Position numbers and translations under genes: made by a program. 64,000 nucleotides of DNA from Mycogone perniciosa (taxonomy: Eukaryota > Ascomycota > Sordariomycetes > Hypocreales > Hypocreaceae): contig JAOALB010000009.1 of NCBI GenBank assembly GCA_025331125.1, positions 186,001-250,000 on the forward strand. The letters run 5' to 3'. Every line of letters starts with the position of its first letter. The first letter of the stretch is position 1. The notes below the pieces were generated by a model that saw only the letters and a list, made by a program, of their open reading frames with translations, did not search any database and was not told the origin of the DNA. Positions 33,357 through 45,600 of the stretch are shown here, one piece after another.

Positions 33357-34766
33357 ATGGCGCCCTCCGCCGCGAAGCTCAAAGAAGCTTTGATAGACGG
33401 GACCTGTGAAGTGTACAAAGCGGAGCCCGATGGGACATCAGTCAACAAAGTCCGACGGCTTGTGGAAAACAAGCTAGGATTAGAAGACGGCTTTTTCACC
33501 ACAGACAAGTGGAAGCAGAAGAGCAAGGCGATTATCAAAGAGCAAGTCGTAAGTATTGCGATGTGGCAAAGCTATGGGGCAACCACTGACCAAGGCTTGT
33601 AGGATAAATTACTCCAGGAAGAGGCTCCCGAACCAAAATCAGAGCCTGATACGAAATTTGTGACTGATGTACGAGCGTTTGAGACCGAGTCTCCCCAGCC
33701 GAAGAGACGGAAGAGAGCTCCAGACACCATCAAGAAGAAAGAAGAGTCAGATGCAGAGGACACCGGCGAAAACGAAACGAAACACAAGGTGAAGACAGTT
33801 GCAGTGCGTCGCAAGGCAAAGGTGGAAGATTCAGATGGCGGCGATGCAAGCGAGGAAGAGACAAAGCCGAAGTTTAAGAAGGCCGCGGCACGTCGAAAAC
33901 CAAAGGTATCCGATTCAGACGAGGAAGATGCGTTGTCTGGCGCAAAATCGCCGCCTCCTAAGAAGCGAAAGCGAGACGTAAAAAGTGAATCCGAAGATGA
34001 GACGAAACCCACCAAGACTGAGGACGACTCCGACGGGGAGAATGGCGCTATTGTCAAGAAACGTGAAGCATCGAGTGATGAAGAGAAGCCATCAGTGAAG
34101 ACCAAGGGGGATTCAGAAGTGGAAGACACAAAGCCGTCCATCAAAGAAGAAGAATCAAAACCAGATATGATTGAGGAAGACGAGTATTCCGATGTGATTG
34201 ACGAGCCCCTGCCCACCAGGCGCAAAAAGAAGGAAAAGAAGGAAACCACGTCCAAGTCAAAGCCTTCGAAACCTGCACCCAAAAAGGCGGTTGTTCCTGA
34301 TGACCCCAATGAAGCTGAGATGAAACAGCTACAATCGCAACTTTCTAAATGTGGTGTTCGCAAACTCTGGCACATGGAGCTAAAGCAACACGGCGATGAC
34401 GCAAAGGCAAAAATTCGCCACCTCAAGAAGATGCTTGCGGACATTGGCATGGATGGTCGATTCTCCGAAGCCAAGGCACGTGAAATCAAGGAGATGCGAG
34501 AGCTCCGGGCGGATGTCGAGGCGGCCCAAGAAATGAATCGTCTATGGGGCATGAATTCTGGCGGAAGGGCAAGTCGAAGCAAGTCAAAGAACGTCAAGGT
34601 AGAAGCAAAGGCAGAGGCAAAGGCAGAAGTGAAGGCGGATAGTGATATGGAGGAGGAGGTTGGTGATGAAGAGGCTGGTGAGGGTGAACCAGCTTCCTTC
34701 GCGGCGAGGCGAAGAAAGGCCCATGCCGAACTGGCATTTCTGGGCGATGAAAGTGACTCTGGTTAG
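33357..34766 (+). CDS. DEK-C domain chromatin protein with HIRIP3/CHZ-like C-terminus
   Basis: Two exons: 33357-33548 and 33603-34766, 54-nt intron, 451 residues. The first 64 residues (exon 1) are a DEK-C-type helical domain (VNKVRRLVENKLGLEDGFFTT). The middle, about 85-300, is a long disordered Lys/Glu/Asp/Ser region with SD/SE clusters that look like casein kinase 2 sites and several basic NLS-like runs. Residues about 301-370 (QLQSQLSKCGVRKLW and LKKMLADIGMDGRFSEAKAREIKE) match the HIRIP3 histone-binding region. Family members are H2A-type histone chaperones in the nucleus. The start chosen at 33357 has context agaATGg. An inverted MCB-type site lies 109 bp upstream, which fits S-phase expression. 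Confidence 0.82.
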
Positions 34767-34996
34767 GCTACTGCTGGTCAGTTGCTGTGATGACTTCCAG
34801 TAAAGACAGGGTATCTAAACACTCAGGTTTGCTATGAGGAGTACAGGGATGTGGATTAAAATGTAAGAGATACCATAATGAGTATGTATGCTATTTGACG
34901 AATGCAGATTTGCATATTGCTTTTCTTAATACTTTCAGTTTTGATTCGGCTAACATTGATACATGAACTGAGATATCCGTCGCATTCTTTTCTGCG

Positions 34997-36019
34997 TTAC
35001 TCCGCCCACGCTTTGAAGACAATCCTGGCGCCATAGGTCTCGCCCTTCTTCAACACCGTCATGTTTCTCCACTCGGGAACATTGCATGCGTTCGTCCAAC
35101 GGCCTGGCTCACAGCAAAAGCCGCTGTTGGAACCCCTCGCTGGTGCACCCTCAACGGCTGGTACGTCGGTTGCAAAGCCAGTGTAGAACTGGAAAGCTGG
35201 CTCTGTGCTGAGGACCTCCAGATGGATGCCGGTTTTGGCATGAGAAGCGTAGATGTTGCGGAGAAGAGGCTGCGAGCGAGTATCGATTGGCACGGAGGCT
35301 GGGTTGCTAGTGGTTGCAAAGCAGCCATCGATACGTTCCGTGGAACTCAGCGTGAAAGGCTTGGTGGTGTCCCGGCTGGGAAAAGGGACCGGGTTCCCCG
35401 TAGGAATAGAATGGGCATCATTGGGGAGGCAGTTGTTAGTGGCGAGAACAATTGAGGTTCCATCGGTAGTCGCATCGCCTGTGAGGTTGAAGTAGGTATG
35501 GTTGGTCATATTGATGGCTGTCTCATCAGCACCTCCTACCAGCTTGGCCTCGTATTCAATGCCCAAAACTATCGCTTCTTTGCCTTGAACATCTTGGGTT
35601 CCGGCTGTGTAGGTGACCTTGGCCTCCACCGTACCTGGGTAGCCCTCGTCGCCATCCTCGCTGAGGAGAGTGAACTCAACACTCTCGCCGCCCTTCAAAC
35701 CATCAACCCCAGGGATCTCCCTGATGCCGACGGGCTTTGGGCCATTCCAGATACGCTTTCCCCAGCCCTTATAGCCGCCATGGAGACTGTTGGGCCCGTT
35801 GTTGGATGGGAGTTGGTATACCTTGCCGCCGTTCAAGTCGTTGATCTTTGCGCCTTGAACCCGATTGGCGATGCGGCCAATAGTCGCCCCGAAGTGAGGG
35901 GTGTTGTATTTGACATATTGGTCTTGTGTTGGGAAGCCAAGCACGATATCCAGGCCGTTAACCTTGAAGGACTGGATAATAGCTCCGAGAGGGAGAAATA
36001 TGAAAGGGGCGTCTGCCAT
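34997..36019 (-). CDS. aldose 1-epimerase (galactose mutarotase)
   Basis: Single exon, 340 residues. It interconverts alpha and beta anomers of glucose and galactose, feeding the Leloir pathway. Seen: the substrate-binding Arg in GATIGRIANRV, His in NSLHGGYKGW, the catalytic acid His in NMTNHTYFNL, and the catalytic base Glu in SGFCCEPGRW near the C-terminus. No signal peptide, so probably cytosolic. Length is normal for the single-domain enzyme. It lies convergent with the HIRIP3-like gene, about 230 bp between stops. Confidence 0.93.
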   Translation of the reverse strand: MADAPFIFLPLGAIIQSFKVNGLDIVLGFPTQDQYVKYNTPHFGATIGRIANRVQGAKINDLNGGKVYQLPSNNGPNSLHGGYKGWGKRIWNGPKPVGIREIPGVDGLKGGESVEFTLLSEDGDEGYPGTVEAKVTYTAGTQDVQGKEAIVLGIEYEAKLVGGADETAINMTNHTYFNLTGDATTDGTSIVLATNNCLPNDAHSIPTGNPVPFPSRDTTKPFTLSSTERIDGCFATTSNPASVPIDTRSQPLLRNIYASHAKTGIHLEVLSTEPAFQFYTGFATDVPAVEGAPARGSNSGFCCEPGRWTNACNVPEWRNMTVLKKGETYGARIVFKAWAE

Positions 36020-37270
36020 GGTGAGCGTAGCTGCAAGTCCCTTGAGATGATATGAAATGAGATGATGCTAGATCTCGAGCTTATAAGTGATCGATTATAG
36101 CCGTCTACTCGGAAACTGGCTAAATTGGAAGAAACTTAGGCTATTTTGACCTGCTTGTTCTTAAATAGAACGTCGGAAACGCACCCCCGGAGCAGCAACA
36201 CACTTCGGGTGATTACTCGGGCCTATTCCCGTGCCTCGCCATGACTGATGAATGACATCTACGATATGTGGCGGGGCACAGCGGGGTAGTAGATGAAGCT
36301 GACGATCGAATCGAGTCGGTCATTCTGGTAATACATCGTGTAGTATGGATATGAAGTCAGCGGCTAGATCCGTGATGGGTTTTTGTTTTTTTTGGCAGAT
36401 TTTGCTGATTATGCATATGTATTTCTGGGTGTTATCGTATTCTTTGTTGGTTGGCTCAGCTGGATTTCGAAAATCGGATCCTCTGCAGCATCTGCAGCAT
36501 GGGCATGCTCGTATAATCCAGAGGTATGACGCTCCAATGGGGGCTTTTCTGTGCTCCGGCTTCGGTCGATAAAATCTAAGGACGTGCGAAGTACAGCCTG
36601 ATATCTTGACATCCATATAAGCTGGCTACTATCTACTCCATAGGGACTTTTTTCAGTGCCCAATGGTCAGCAATCACGCTACTGAAGCCCCCATAGCACT
36701 GACTTCACTTAAAGAGCGCTATTGTCTCTTCCGCCTACTGATTGATGTTAATAATAGATACATACAATCTAAAATGTTGGACTCATTTATTCATTCCTCC
36801 ATGCCAGGAGTGAATCCCTCTCGCTTACCGTACTCCGTACCTTACAGCATATTAGTGGCTCCCCGCAGATAATATAGTATTAGCTAGCCGTCTTTCACAG
36901 CAAACTATTCTATATACGAAGTACGGAGTACAGAAACCGATAATGCTTCAGGTCCCTTTCAGTTCCCACGTGGCGTCGGTCTGGTGACAGGTTAGTCCGA
37001 CCGCCGATAGCTTCAAACAACTGTGCTTCAATATGCTCAGGTAACATGAGCTGAATCGAAATACCTTTGCGTATCTCGCTCTCTCTTCTTCCCTAAAAGC
37101 TGTCCTCTCTTATTGATTGTTTTCCTCAGCAATAGAAAGCTGATCTGACCGCCTTCCGCAGTCCTGCCCAACGTCGCCGTAAACCCACGTATTACTGCCA
37201 CTTTGATACCTTGGTCTTACCTTACACCTCTCCTTCACCTTTACACATACAAACACGCAGCAAAGCAGCC
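36020..37270. other. intergenic, no gene seen
   Basis: About 1.25 kb between divergent genes. Contains two TACGGAGTAC copies (36831, 36922) and short hydrophobic frames without support. Confidence 0.5.
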
Positions 37271-38146
37271 ATGGCAGAATCGCCATTAAAGAGCACCCCA
37301 AAGCGCAAGCGTGGGGAAGAGCCAGGGTTGAGTTCATCGATATTCTCATTCGACCTCTCTGCGGCCGGTCCGCCTGAGGACGGGAGCAGCAGCCCGCGAT
37401 CCACGGTCGCACTTAGGTTCCGTGGCCTTATGCTTGGGAGTGGGGGCGGGGTTGCTGTGGACTCAGAGGAGATGGATATGGACACCAGCGATTCCGTGCG
37501 GAAGCGTCTCAAGCCGAATGAGGCCTTGCATGATGTCCTGCAGCCAGCACCAGAACCAGAACCAGAGCCGGAGCCGGAGCCGGAAACAGCACCCGGCCCC
37601 TCGGAATCAGACATGAGCGATAAGATGCCCCCCCTACAGCTTGATGTGCTGTTGCCATCAACCGAGGGTAGCCTACAAAACACCTATTCATCCATCAATC
37701 GCCTGACAGAGTCCAAGTCGAGGATCAAGAAGAGAGCCGGCACACCCCCGTTGAAGCTGAAGAAAGGGCAGCCTCAGGAAGGCTTGTCCGATGCGGATGA
37801 TGAAGCAGATGTTGCGGACCCTGTGAGGGCAGCTTTGACCTGGCACGAAGACGAGATTACCATTTACGACCCTAATGATGAGGATGACGATGGCACTGGA
37901 ATAAACGGCATTGGATTTAAACCTACTCCCGCACTGGCGCATGCGCGAATAATGAAGAGGCGGCAGCAGATGGCCGAATATCGAAAACGCGAGGAAAGCG
38001 AGGCTAGGGCTCGGAGAAGTCAGAGACGTCGCGGAGAGGTTGGCCCATCAGCTAGACGAGATAACAAGTCACCAGCCTCGAGGAGAGTCAGATTTCTGGA
38101 TACTGAGCGCCGGAACAACATTGCTGTTACGACAGGAGGATCTTGA
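37271..38146 (+). CDS. fungal nuclear protein of unknown function with RVxF motif
   Basis: Single exon of 291 residues; I do not know its function. N-terminal KSTPKRKRG is NLS-like. A run of Pro-Glu repeats lies at about 95-106. A conserved-looking core reads TWHEDEITIYDPNDEDDD and GTGINGIGFKPTPALAHARI, followed by a strongly basic coiled region (MKRRQQMAEYRKREESEARARRSQ split by few breaks). RRVRFL near the end matches a protein phosphatase 1 docking motif (RVxF), which is inference. The end is unsure: a 49-nt intron at 38087-38135 would remove RVRFLDTERR and join an acidic tail (seven Asp in a row) ending at 38231, giving 303 residues. Confidence 0.75.
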   Translation: MAESPLKSTPKRKRGEEPGLSSSIFSFDLSAAGPPEDGSSSPRSTVALRFRGLMLGSGGGVAVDSEEMDMDTSDSVRKRLKPNEALHDVLQPAPEPEPEPEPEPETAPGPSESDMSDKMPPLQLDVLLPSTEGSLQNTYSSINRLTESKSRIKKRAGTPPLKLKKGQPQEGLSDADDEADVADPVRAALTWHEDEITIYDPNDEDDDGTGINGIGFKPTPALAHARIMKRRQQMAEYRKREESEARARRSQRRRGEVGPSARRDNKSPASRRVRFLDTERRNNIAVTTGGS

Positions 38147-38531
38147 CAATGACGATGACGATGACGATGACTTGGGGATAAGGACTATGAACTTGGCGCA
38201 GGGAGTATTTTGGCATATCTTTGGGACATGATGACCAGCGGACTAATGGTGTTTCGGTGGGATTTTCTTTGACTGATGAGTGATGATTGGGAAGCAGACT
38301 CAGGATGGCGGTATGGAACTGGATCGGACTGGCGTTAGGATAATGATCCCCCTTTTCCTTCACAAATTGATTATCCGTTATGATACACTCACTTGAACGT
38401 TTTCATGATCCTCAGCTCCGTATTTTTTTCTCCCATGATTTCCCGGCCACAAGAGGAAGATGGGACAGTAATATGGATATAGACATTTACTCATACACAA
38501 ATTGTACACGAAGACACCGCAACCCTGAGCC
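38147..38531. other. intergenic between convergent genes
   Basis: Starts with a GACGAT repeat (38151-38171) that is either 3' UTR or an Asp-rich alternative last exon of the upstream gene. Nothing else seen. Confidence 0.5.
38151..38171. repeat. GACGAT tandem repeat
   Basis: Three and a half units of GACGAT immediately after a stop codon; in one frame it encodes poly-Asp. Confidence 0.95.
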
Positions 38532-39123
38532 TCACCAGAACTTATACCAAGATTTCTCCTGCGCTTTTCGCTCCTCCGCTAAGCTCATTTGTTTGCGCTT
38601 CTCCTCAGCCAATTTCTGTGCTTGTTCTTTCTTGTTTTGCGTGACCACCTCGATATGTCGCTTCATCTGTATGCGCTCGGCCCGCCGTTGATATTGGCAA
38701 TACTCGTATGACGCAATACTCCCCAGGACGAAGACGCCGACTGCCCAATTGGCAGCTTTCGCAGCGTTTCCTTAGAGTTACCGCATATTAGCCACAGCTC
38801 GTCAACCGCTGTAAAGTTGTAGTTGGAGGGGCATGCCAACCTTTAATGACGAATCTCAAACCGCCAATACCAGCGCCGGAGGCAATGCCAGTCAAGAAGC
38901 CCTGGCGCGCACAAGGAGTATTCGCCACATTGGTGAAATCCTCCGTTTTTATCATGGACACTGCCTCGGAAAAGGCAGACCTCGAGCCTGTTGGTGTCCC
39001 ATCAGGGTTCTTGTCTGTGGCTATTGAACCTGGAACTTGGTCGCCTTGTTCTATAGGTTTTGACCAGACGTGTAGGACCTTCTGGTTCGGATCTGATGGA
39101 TCGATTTCGTTGTTTGGTGCCAT
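38532..39123 (-). CDS. COX20: cytochrome c oxidase assembly protein Cox20
   Basis: Two exons: 39123-38841 and 38770-38532; 70-nt intron; 173 residues. Cox20 (FAM36A) is an inner-membrane chaperone that binds newly made Cox2 during cytochrome oxidase assembly. Seen: a soluble N-terminal region of about 60 residues with TPCARQGFLTGIASGAGIGGL (first membrane helix), then GNAAKAANWAVGVFVLGSIAS (second helix) and YEYCQYQRRAER, followed by a charged coiled-coil C-terminus ending in WYKFW. The two helices and the YEYCQ segment are typical of the family. It is divergent from POL2, with 484 bp between start codons. Confidence 0.9.
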
Positions 39124-39607
39124 TTCTAGCTACCTTGTTGGTGCAATTGGTGGCATGGAAGATACTTGACGTTGTAATATTCGGGCCTCAATATCTCACT
39201 ATCGGCGACAAACGATGGCAGAAGGAAGGTTGTTAACGGCTGTGGCTAGTGAGGTAGTGTTCTGTGGCAGAAAATCAATTAAAGTGTGGCGTCATGGGGT
39301 AGAGCTTTCGCGTCTGTTGGCGCGTCTAGACGCGTCTTCCTGGCAGCCCACACACTCTTCGCGAACTTCTCTTTAGGCCGAATTGTCGTCACCTTACTCC
39401 GTAGTAGTATGGAATACTCTACACAGGCCATTTAACGTACTGGCCCCTAGCACATTCTGCGTTTTCAGAAAAAACACCCTGCATCGACTCTGTCCCTAAT
39501 TCGCCGACTATTACTGCAGGACACCATATCCATGAAGGCACCGGTCGACTGAGTTCGAGTCCTTACCTCGCCAGCTCTGGCAACGCTCCTTAAAAAACGT
39601 CTTCAAG
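39124..39607. promoter_or_regulatory. divergent promoter of COX20 and POL2
   Basis: 484 bases between outward-facing starts. Holds the perfect 14-bp palindrome with an MCB core (39322-39335) and one TACTCCGTA copy (39395). Confidence 0.6.
39322..39335. promoter_or_regulatory. inverted MCB-type element CGCGTC-TA-GACGCG upstream of POL2
   Basis: Perfect palindrome; it overlaps ACGCGT (39331-39336), the Mlu1 cell-cycle box bound by MBF in yeasts, 273 bp before the POL2 ATG. DNA replication genes are classic MBF targets; binding here is inferred. Confidence 0.6.
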
Positions 39608-42600
39608 ATGCCCAACACGAGTCTCAGACGCCCACAGAAGGGCTTCCGACGAGGAGGGAAAACTGCATACCATGGCGCAAAAACACGAACGTTCGCCGCA
39701 TCGTCAAGGGCGGAAGGTACTTCGGCCGACGAGAAATGGGAACGCACACGCCTGGCGCAGAGCATCGACGACAAAATGGGATTTTCTCGGTACGACAGTG
39801 GGAAGAAAAGAGAAGGGTGGTTAGTCAATGTTCAGCCGACATCCATCGAAGACGAGAGGATACCAGGCGGTCGGGCTGCCCTTGACTGTTACTTCATCGA
39901 GCTGGATGGGGCCACCTTCAAGGCGACGGTTGAATATGACCCATATTTCTTGATTGCCGTCAAAAAAGGTCGGGAGTCCGAAGTAGAAGAATGGCTCAAA
40001 AGGGTTCCTGGCGATGGAGTCGTAAAAACGATTCGGAGGCTTGAGAAAGAAGATCTCAGTATGCCAAACCACTTGCTCGGATACCGACGGACCTTTCTCG
40101 AGCTTAAGTTTGCCAATGTCAGCGATCTGATGGCTGCTAGGAGGGACATTATGCCTATTGCGGAGAAGAACAAGAAAGGTATGAATGCGATGGACGCCTA
40201 TGCCGAGGTTGCGACGTGAGTTGATCCTTCCAAACTCGAAGTCTCAAAATTCGATTCTAACTAACGTGATAACAGAATGAATGGCAATTTCGATCTGTTT
40301 GACGATTTACGAGATGATGAACGAACAATGAATAATTCAATTTCTGACGCGAGCGACTTCATTGTCGATATACGCGAGTATGATGTTCCTTACCATGTTA
40401 GAGTAATGATAGACTTGGGTATGACATGTCGCTTTCTTTTCATTAAGAGTCAATCACGGCTAACTACATTCAGATATTCGGGTCGGAACGTGGTACTTCA
40501 TCGAAGCCAAACATGGTGTCACGAAAGTCTACCCCAACCCAGACAGGTCGCTTCCCGCAGACCCAGTTGTCATGGCCTATGATATCGAAACCACCAAACT
40601 ACCACTTAAATTCCCCGATGCTTCAATTGATCAGATAATGATGGTATCATACATGATCGATGGCCAGGGATTCTTAATCACCAACCGAGAAATTATTTCG
40701 GAAGATATTGGCGACTTCGACTACACGCCAAAACCAGAGTATCCCGGTCCATTTATGATCTTCAATGAGCCAGACGAGAAAGCTCTCATTGAGCGATTCT
40801 TTCTCCATATCAAAGAAGCCTGTCCAACTGTCATTGCAACATACAACGGTGACTTTTTCGATTGGCCGTTTGTTGAGGCCAGAGCTAGTGTCAACGGCAT
40901 TGACATGTATCAGGAGATTGGCTGGAAGAAAGACAGCGAAGACCAGTTCAAATGCAACTATAGTGTCCACATGGATTGCTTTCATTGGGTCAATCGAGAT
41001 TCATATCTGCCCCAGGGATCTCGAGGCTTGAAAGCTGTCACTGTCGCCAAACTCGGATACGACCCGGATGAACTCGACCCAGAATTGATGACGCCGTATG
41101 CGTCAGAGCGACCACAAACGCTGGCAGAATATTCAGTTTCCGATGCAGTTGCGACTTACTACCTATACATGAAATATGTGCACCCCTTCATCTTTTCGCT
41201 TTGCACGATTTTGCCCCTTGGGCCTGACGACACCCTGAGAAAGGGAACGGGTACACTCTGCGAGATGCTGCTCATGGTACAGGCCTACCAGAAAGAGATT
41301 GTGCTCCCAAACAAGCATATAACGCCCAAGGAAGCTTTCTGGGATGGCCATCTACTCGATTCCGAAACCTATGTTGGCGGCCACGTTGAGAGTATTGAGG
41401 CTGGTGTCTTTCGAGCCGATATCCCTGTCAACTTTTCTGTCGATCCTGCCGCTGTCGATGAGCTTGTGAGGGATTTGGACGCCGCATTGAAGTTTGTCAT
41501 CACTGTTGAAGAGAACAAATCTCTTGACGATGTTACAAACTATGACGAAGTCAAAGAGCAAATCGTGAACAGACTCCTGAAGCTAAAGGAGAGTCCGAAT
41601 CGAAATGAACGACCTCTCATATACCATCTCGACGTCGCTTCCATGTATCCGAATATCATGACAACGAATCGATTGCAACCGGATTCCATGATTTCAGAAT
41701 CAGACTGCGCTGCATGCGATTTCAATCGGCCAGGAAAGACTTGTGATAGACGATTGCCTTGGGCCTGGAGAGGAGAGTATATCCCCGCGAAGAGAGACGA
41801 GTACAACATGATTCGTAATGCTCTGGAAAATGAGAAATTCCCTGGAAAATATCCAAATTCTCCAATGCGAACATTCAAAGACTTAACTCTAGACGAACAG
41901 GCCGGCCTGGTGAGGAAACGTCTGCAGCTCTTCTCCCAGAAGGTGTACCACAAAATCCACGATTCTACTACCATCATCCGGGAAGCTATCATCTGCCAAC
42001 GGGAAAACCCATTCTATATCAACACCGTGAGGGATTTTCGTGATCGACGATATGACTACAAGGGCAAAGCAAAAGTTTGGAAAGGAAAGACAGACGCTCT
42101 GAAGTCGTCTGGCGCTCCTGGCAATGAGGTTGACGCCGCAAAAAAGATGATTATTCTCTATGACTCCTTGCAGCTTGCACACAAAGTCATTCTCAACTCC
42201 TTCTATGGCTATGTCATGAGAAAGGGCTCACGATGGTATTCCATGGAGATGGCTGGTGTCACCTGCTTAACTGGAGCCACTATCATCCAACTGGCTCGGC
42301 AGCTAGTTGAGCGTCTCGGAAGACCCCTGGAACTGGACACCGATGGAATCTGGTGTATGCTTCCGGCGACATTCCCAGAGAACTTCGGCTTTAAGCTCAA
42401 GAATGGCAAGAAAATGAACATCTCATACCCCTGCGTTATGCTTAACCATCTGGTGCATGCCCGCTTCACGAACCACCAATACCAGACGTTGGTGGATCCC
42501 AAAACATTCAAGTATGAGACTCACAGTGACAACTCTATCTTCTTTGAGGTTGACGGTCCATACAAAGCGATGATCTTACCTACCTCAAAGGAGGAGGACA

Positions 42601-45600
42601 AGAATCTCAAGAAGCGATATGCCGTTTTCAACGATGATGGAAGCTTAGCTGAGCTGAAGGGTTTTGAGGTGAAGCGTCGCGGTGAGCTTAAGCTCATCAA
42701 GATTTTCCAGCAGCAGATTTTCAAGTTCTTCCTTGAAGGCGAAGACCTGACAGAATGCTATACGGCGGTAGCGAAAGTTGCGAACCAGTGGCTAGATGTG
42801 TTGCATAACAAAGGTTCAACACTCGCAGATGAGGAACTAATGGAATTGATTTCTGAAAACCGAAGCATGTCTAAAACCCTGGAAGAGTACGGTAGTCAGA
42901 AGTCTACCAGTATCACGACTGCTCGACGTCTAGCAGACTTCTTGGGTGAGCAGATGGTAAAAGACAAGGGATTGAACTGCAAATTTATTATTTGCTCTAG
43001 GCCGAGGAATGCGCCGGTGACAGAGCGAGCTGTTCCAGTTGCCATTTTCTCCGCTGAAGAGACAGTGAAGCGGGCTTATCTCAAGAAGTGGCTCAAGGAA
43101 GAGCCTGCAGACACTGATCCACGAGCCTTGTTGGATTGGGACTATTACTTGGAGCGACTTGGATCAGTGATTCAGAAGCTTATTACTATTCCTGCCGCGC
43201 TACAAAAGGTCCGCAATCCGGTGCCGCGAGTGCCACATCCTGACTGGCTTCAGAGGAGGATCAACATAAAGGACGACAAGATGAAGCAGAAGAAGCTCAC
43301 TGATCTCTTCAGTAAAGAGCCTCTAGGAGACATTACAAATATTAATGGCAATCGTGTGGAGGACCTGGAAGACTTTGGAAACAAGCTGCTGAAACCCAAG
43401 CAGCTCAGCTCAGCTGTAGCATCATCTCAACAAGCAACAGCGCAGAAGCGTAAATCTCCTGAACCGGCAGAGCCCACTGACCCCATGGCTGCCTTGCCCA
43501 AAACCATGCCCGACCCATCAGATGACTACGTCGGGTTTCTGCAGTATCAAAAGATGAAGTGGAGGCTACAAAAGCAGGCACGAGTCCGCAGGAGACAACT
43601 CTTTGGCAACCGGAGGGGTAACATTGGTAGTAACATCCAGCAAACGTTCATGAAGCAAGCTCACATGACGTTCATGAACACCTGGCAGCTACTTCATCTT
43701 AAGCCCACGGATACTCCGGGCGTCGTGACCGCTTACGTCTTGATCGATGCGAAGATCCACACGATGAAGATCAATGTTCCTCGACAGGTCTTCCTCAATC
43801 TGAAACGAGAGGAGCTACCGGATGTGGAAATTGAAGGCTGCGAAGTTGAGCAGGTCAATTATACCCTCCCCAATGGACACCCATCCAAGCATCTTTTCAA
43901 GCTCACTGTGCCGGAAGATGTCTACTTTAACGAAGCAGAGAAGTTTTCGGTCTTGTTCAATCACCCCAGTGTGGAGGGCGTGTATGAAAAGCAGGTACCA
44001 TTAAACATCCGAGCAGTGCTGCGGTTGGGTAATCTATGTACTATCGACGAGGAGCAGCATGCTGTCCTCGGGAAAGGGTTGGAACAAGGATTCGACCTAC
44101 TAGGCCTCAAGCGACCCGTCAAACCAAGGACATATCTAGAATCCTCTCCATTAGCATACATCTACATCTCGCATATCACGGCAGGGGAGCGCCAAATTTT
44201 CGGTGTGTTCTCTACTACGAGCGATCAGGCATATGTGGTGATCCTACAGAAGAGTAGGGATTCTGGCCAAGACCTCCCCAACATTACTCGGATGTACTCG
44301 GATTTGTTGGCGAAACGAGCAGAAGAAGCAGGAGGCTCAAATTGGCAAGACTGCTTCAAGTACCAGGAAAAGATTAGCTTCAAGCTCACGCAGGTGACAA
44401 CGCGTCGCAAAGCTCATCTCGAGATTGGTGACATTGTCCGGAAGTTGCGCAAGGATGAGTCGCGACCACAGATGATGGTGATCCAATCATCTCAGCGCAA
44501 CCTCCTTGTCCACGACGTTCCCATTCTTGGTGAATTCCCTGTGTTACCTCTCAAATATGACGCTTCGGACAGTTCCTTGCCGCCTTTGGGTTGGCAATCG
44601 GTCGTGGCACGTCGTCTGGTCGGACACTACTTGGGGCTTGGGTCCTGGATTTTGCATCTAACAGCCCTGGCGCGATATGGCGATGTTCCGCTCTGCAACC
44701 TTGAGCGCGACGATCCTCGATTCTTGATTGATATAGCTTACGCCAGGCGATTGCAAGCCAATGGGGTCGTCCTTTGGTGGTCCCCTGGTCCTCGCCCGGA
44801 TCACGCTGGCTACGAAAAGGACGACATCGTCGGTGCTCTGGATACAGTCAAGATGCCTAGCGTCAACAACCCAGGGACATTTTCGTCGGTCTGCATAGAC
44901 CTGGATGTACGCAACCTTGCAATCAACACTATCTTGACCTCATCCTTGATCAATGAACTCGAAGGTGCTGAGTCGATATCCTTTAATCCCACGGCGGATG
45001 GCTCGGAGATTCTGGCGTCCGAGAATGGATTTGCCAATGCCGGTGTATTAGTTCTTCGAGAGATGGTCAAGGCTTGGTGGGCGGAAGCGTGCAAGGGAAG
45101 CACTATGGCAGATGTTCTCGTCCAACATCTCGTCCGGTGGGTCGAGAATCCAGACTCGTTCATGTACGATCGCGCTCTGCACTACTATGTGCAAATGATG
45201 TCTCGCAAGGCATTCCAGCAGCTTATGGCGGACTTCCGACGAGTCGGGTCGCAAGTCATATTTGCCAGCGCGAACCGCCTTATTCTTCAGACGACCAAGG
45301 CCGAAGTAGGCAATGCGTTTGCCTACAGCCAGTACATCATCAACTCCATCAAGAGCAAGCCGCTGTTCCACTTCATTGATTTGGAAATCAAGGAGTACTG
45401 GGACTATTTGGTGTGGTACGACGAGTTCAACTATGGTGGCAAAGCTTGTCAGAAGGTAGTAGAGTCAGATGAGCAGAACCTCGAGACTATCATGCACTGG
45501 CAGATGGCCACGTTCTTGCCTTTGCGTCTTCAGCCTACCTTTCAGGATTGGATCATTGAGTTCGTCCAGCTCATGCATGGACTCAAGCGCCCAGCGAGCA

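Noticed and set aside
33572..34597. Long Ser/Phe-rich frame antisense to the HIRIP3-like gene
   Set aside because: Reverse reading of Lys/Glu/Ser codons gives Ser/Phe/Leu runs; the sense strand has clear domains.
36345..36572. Small plus-strand frame with a hydrophobic helix
   Set aside because: T-rich DNA gives hydrophobic codons by chance; no start context or partner exon.
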